DNA of 7,153 nt from Desulfurococcales archaeon (GTDB lineage Archaea > Thermoproteota > Thermoprotei_A > Sulfolobales > Desulfurococcaceae), in contig JAMOPC010000451.1 in assembly GCA_027064845.1 (NCBI GenBank), positions 1 through 7,153 on the forward strand, written 5' to 3'. Under the pieces are notes generated by a model, which made no database searches, was not told the DNA's origin, and saw only the letters and a program-made list of their open reading frames with translations. Positions 5,580-7,153 of this stretch are shown piece by piece; positions within the stretch are counted from its first letter, which is position 1; every line of letters begins with the position of its first letter. The position numbers and the translations under genes are program-made.

Positions 5580-7153
5580 TATGAAGCACCTCTTCGTCTT
5601 ACCAGCTTTCTATATCCTAGACCCATTAATATGTAGTCTAGATACGAGTGCTTGAAACTAGTTGGTAAACCATATATGGTGAAATAAGTTGATGGCGGAT
5701 TAATACCTGCTTCTCTCAAAGTCTTCACAACATCCTGTACATATAGAGTATTAGCTAACAGCATTAGTCTCAACAACGTGTTCCCCCTAGCTTCTAAGAC
5801 TAGTTCTCTCATATCCTCAATAGGGAGAGGAGCACTCTGACTATAGTAGTCTAAGTCGACTCTTATCAACCCCTTCTTAAACAGATAAACAATGCTTGCA
5901 AGGACGGTTTTATAATCGCCCCTAAGAACAACTACATCACCATTGGGAAGCGTTAGATAAACCATAATCTTTGTCTCTGGCATATACATTGCTCCATAAA
6001 CGAGATAACTCACAAGATCATACGCTAATCTGTCCAGCTCATCAGGGCTTGAAGCCTCCAAGTCAGCTATTAGGAAGGCACTACCTGCACCACTACCCCT
6101 ACCACCACCTCCACTCATATAATCCGAAGTATATTCTTTAACAACGAGTCTCCGCCTAGAAATACTTTTTTTCCAATGAATATCCCTTAAATCATCACCA
6201 GGTACATAGAATCTTACACCATAATAGACGCCTCTCCTAGCTCTTTCACGCCAACCCTCACCAAATACAACAATAGCTTTACGAAAAGCCCTCCCGGTTA
6301 CACCCTCTTCACCTAGACCAGTTCTTCCTGCACCTCTAATACCTTCCTCACTCCTACCCCCTCTAGAGACGCTAGTTCCTCCAACACCCTCTCCCCCAGC
6401 TCCACGAATACCTTGTGCTCTCTCCAATAAGAGACCCGCCTCTAAGATCTTCTTTTCAGCAAACCTACCAGCATACTCTACCAATGCACCAAGCCATGCA
6501 GATACTTCACGAACCAATGTACTAACCAAGGGAACGGCTCTAATAGTGACATTATATATGTATCGTCTAGACGCTAAACCATTGACATCCTCAACAATTA
6601 TCTCAACTTTCTCCACACGTGCACCAAGCCTCTTAGAATAATAGGGGATGTTTAATACATTAGTACCAATACCAAACTCCCCTACTACAGTTGTAGAGCC
6701 TATTCTACCATATACTCTTATCCTATCCATATTCTCCAATAATACTGGAAAACTCGTCCTCCTACCTAATGTTACCTCAAAAGTATCGGGAACTTTTATC
6801 ACAACACCCCTTAACTTAGCATACCATACCAGCGCTATGGAAAGCATTGATAAGAGAAAGACTGTTAGAGAGGGAATCGATGCAGGGTACATTATAGATG
6901 CAATCATGTAGCCAGATACGATTTTGAGACCATTACTCGTTGATGAACCCAAAACATCCGATGGAGGATTGCTCGTAGTCAAACCTAGTGTTAGGGGATA
7001 TACAACATATAGTGGTAGAGACAATAACAAGAACTCGGGCTTGAGTCCAAGAAACAACAGCACTGAAGCCAAACTAGTCGATGCAAATGATTCTCTCCGG
7101 AGAAATACTGAGGCATAAGTTATGCCGAGAAGTATGAGTGGCTCCCAGTTATG
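5579..7153 (-). CDS. DUF58 membrane protein, 5' end beyond the window
   Basis: Partner-type protein of MoxR ATPases. Numbered from an in-frame TTG at 7072: hydrophobic helices at about 12-31 and 51-85, a beta-rich segment (90-180), an amphipathic helix (185-220), a Gly/Arg/Glu-rich linker (221-262), then the DUF58 core RFYVPGDDLRDIHWKKS (287-303) with RRRLVVKEY (306-314). A second glycine-rich loop (321-330) precedes the von Willebrand-A-like strand AFLIADLEAS (332-341). An extra C-terminal region of about 100 residues ends at 497. The frame has no stop upstream of 7072 and continues to the window edge for 27 more codons that include another hydrophobic stretch (LILLGITYASVFL). The true start is therefore probably outside the window and the gene is partial here. 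It overlaps the archaeosortase start by one base and so forms an operon with it. In the usual arrangement moxR and DUF58 lie side by side; here they sit in converging operons. Confidence 0.88.
   Translation of the reverse strand, partial: HNWEPLILLGITYASVFLRRESFASTSLASVLLFLGLKPEFLLLSLPLYVVYPLTLGLTTSNPPSDVLGSSTSNGLKIVSGYMIASIMYPASIPSLTVFLLSMLSIALVWYAKLRGVVIKVPDTFEVTLGRRTSFPVLLENMDRIRVYGRIGSTTVVGEFGIGTNVLNIPYYSKRLGARVEKVEIIVEDVNGLASRRYIYNVTIRAVPLVSTLVREVSAWLGALVEYAGRFAEKKILEAGLLLERAQGIRGAGGEGVGGTSVSRGGRSEEGIRGAGRTGLGEEGVTGRAFRKAIVVFGEGWRERARRGVYYGVRFYVPGDDLRDIHWKKSISRRRLVVKEYTSDYMSGGGGRGSGAGSAFLIADLEASSPDELDRLAYDLVSYLVYGAMYMPETKIMVYLTLPNGDVVVLRGDYKTVLASIVYLFKKGLIRVDLDYYSQSAPLPIEDMRELVLEARGNTLLRLMLLANTLYVQDVVKTLREAGINPPSTYFTIYGLPTSFKHSYLDYILMGLGYRKLVRRRGAS
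5587..5592 (-). promoter_or_regulatory. Ribosome-binding site for the archaeosortase gene
   Basis: GAGGTG on the minus strand, inside the end of the DUF58 gene, with a 7-base spacer to the GTG at 5579. It confirms the non-ATG start and indicates translational coupling through the TAGTG stop-start overlap. Confidence 0.65.
6287..6412 (-). repeat. Gly/Arg/Glu-rich repetitive linker within the DUF58 gene
   Basis: Encodes residues 221-262 of the DUF58 protein (numbered from 7072). GIRGAG occurs twice (221-226 and 244-249), with related GGEGV (226-230) and GEEGV (254-258). Almost all residues are Gly, Arg, Glu, Ser, Thr or Ala, so it is probably disordered. It lies just before the conserved DUF58 core. 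It looks like an expanded, imperfect internal repeat. Confidence 0.6.

Noticed and set aside
6648..7118. Two plus-strand open frames (6648-6911 and 6924-7118)
   Set aside because: Both are antisense to the DUF58 N-terminal region and lack initiation signals and family features.

Overview
The window looks like chromosomal DNA from a hyperthermophilic crenarchaeon, most likely a member of the Desulfurococcales such as a Staphylothermus relative. This rests on low GC content, heavy use of ATA (Ile) and AGA/AGG (Arg) codons, TATA-type promoter elements close to start codons, GAGG/GAGGTG ribosome-binding sites, TTG and GTG starts, and protein families typical of archaea (archaeosortase, DUF1616, MoxR plus DUF58). 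The genus is an inference. No RNA gene, CRISPR array or insertion sequence was seen.

Layout: (1) 33-896 (+) encodes a drug/metabolite-transporter (EamA) family permease that appears unrelated to the rest. (2) About 1040-2014 (+) encodes a MoxR-type AAA+ ATPase with its own likely promoter and with hairpins at and after its stop. (3) 2178-3660 (+) is a tight three-gene operon: a small secreted helical protein with a C-terminal membrane anchor, then the soluble extracytoplasmic half of DUF1616, then the membrane half of DUF1616. (4) 3661-3854 is a convergent intergenic region with T-tracts facing both ways. (5) 7153-3855 (-) holds two overlapping genes: a DUF58 membrane protein that runs off the right edge, and a 574-residue archaeosortase with Cys-Arg-His catalytic residues followed by a domain resembling EpsI (DUF3485).

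MoxR and DUF58 form a well-known chaperone-like pair, and exosortases/archaeosortases are membrane transpeptidase-like enzymes that process C-terminal sorting signals. Every gene from 1040 to the right edge except moxR encodes a membrane or membrane-anchored protein, and the DUF1616 ectodomain is rich in N-glycosylation sequons. My reading is that 1040-7153 is one functional module, convergently arranged, for maturing or assembling a cell-surface protein or glycan. The most notable points are the archaeosortase-EpsI fusion, the splitting and order reversal of DUF1616, and the altered sensor-1 region of the MoxR ATPase. No sorting-signal substrate is encoded in the window, so the target is unknown.
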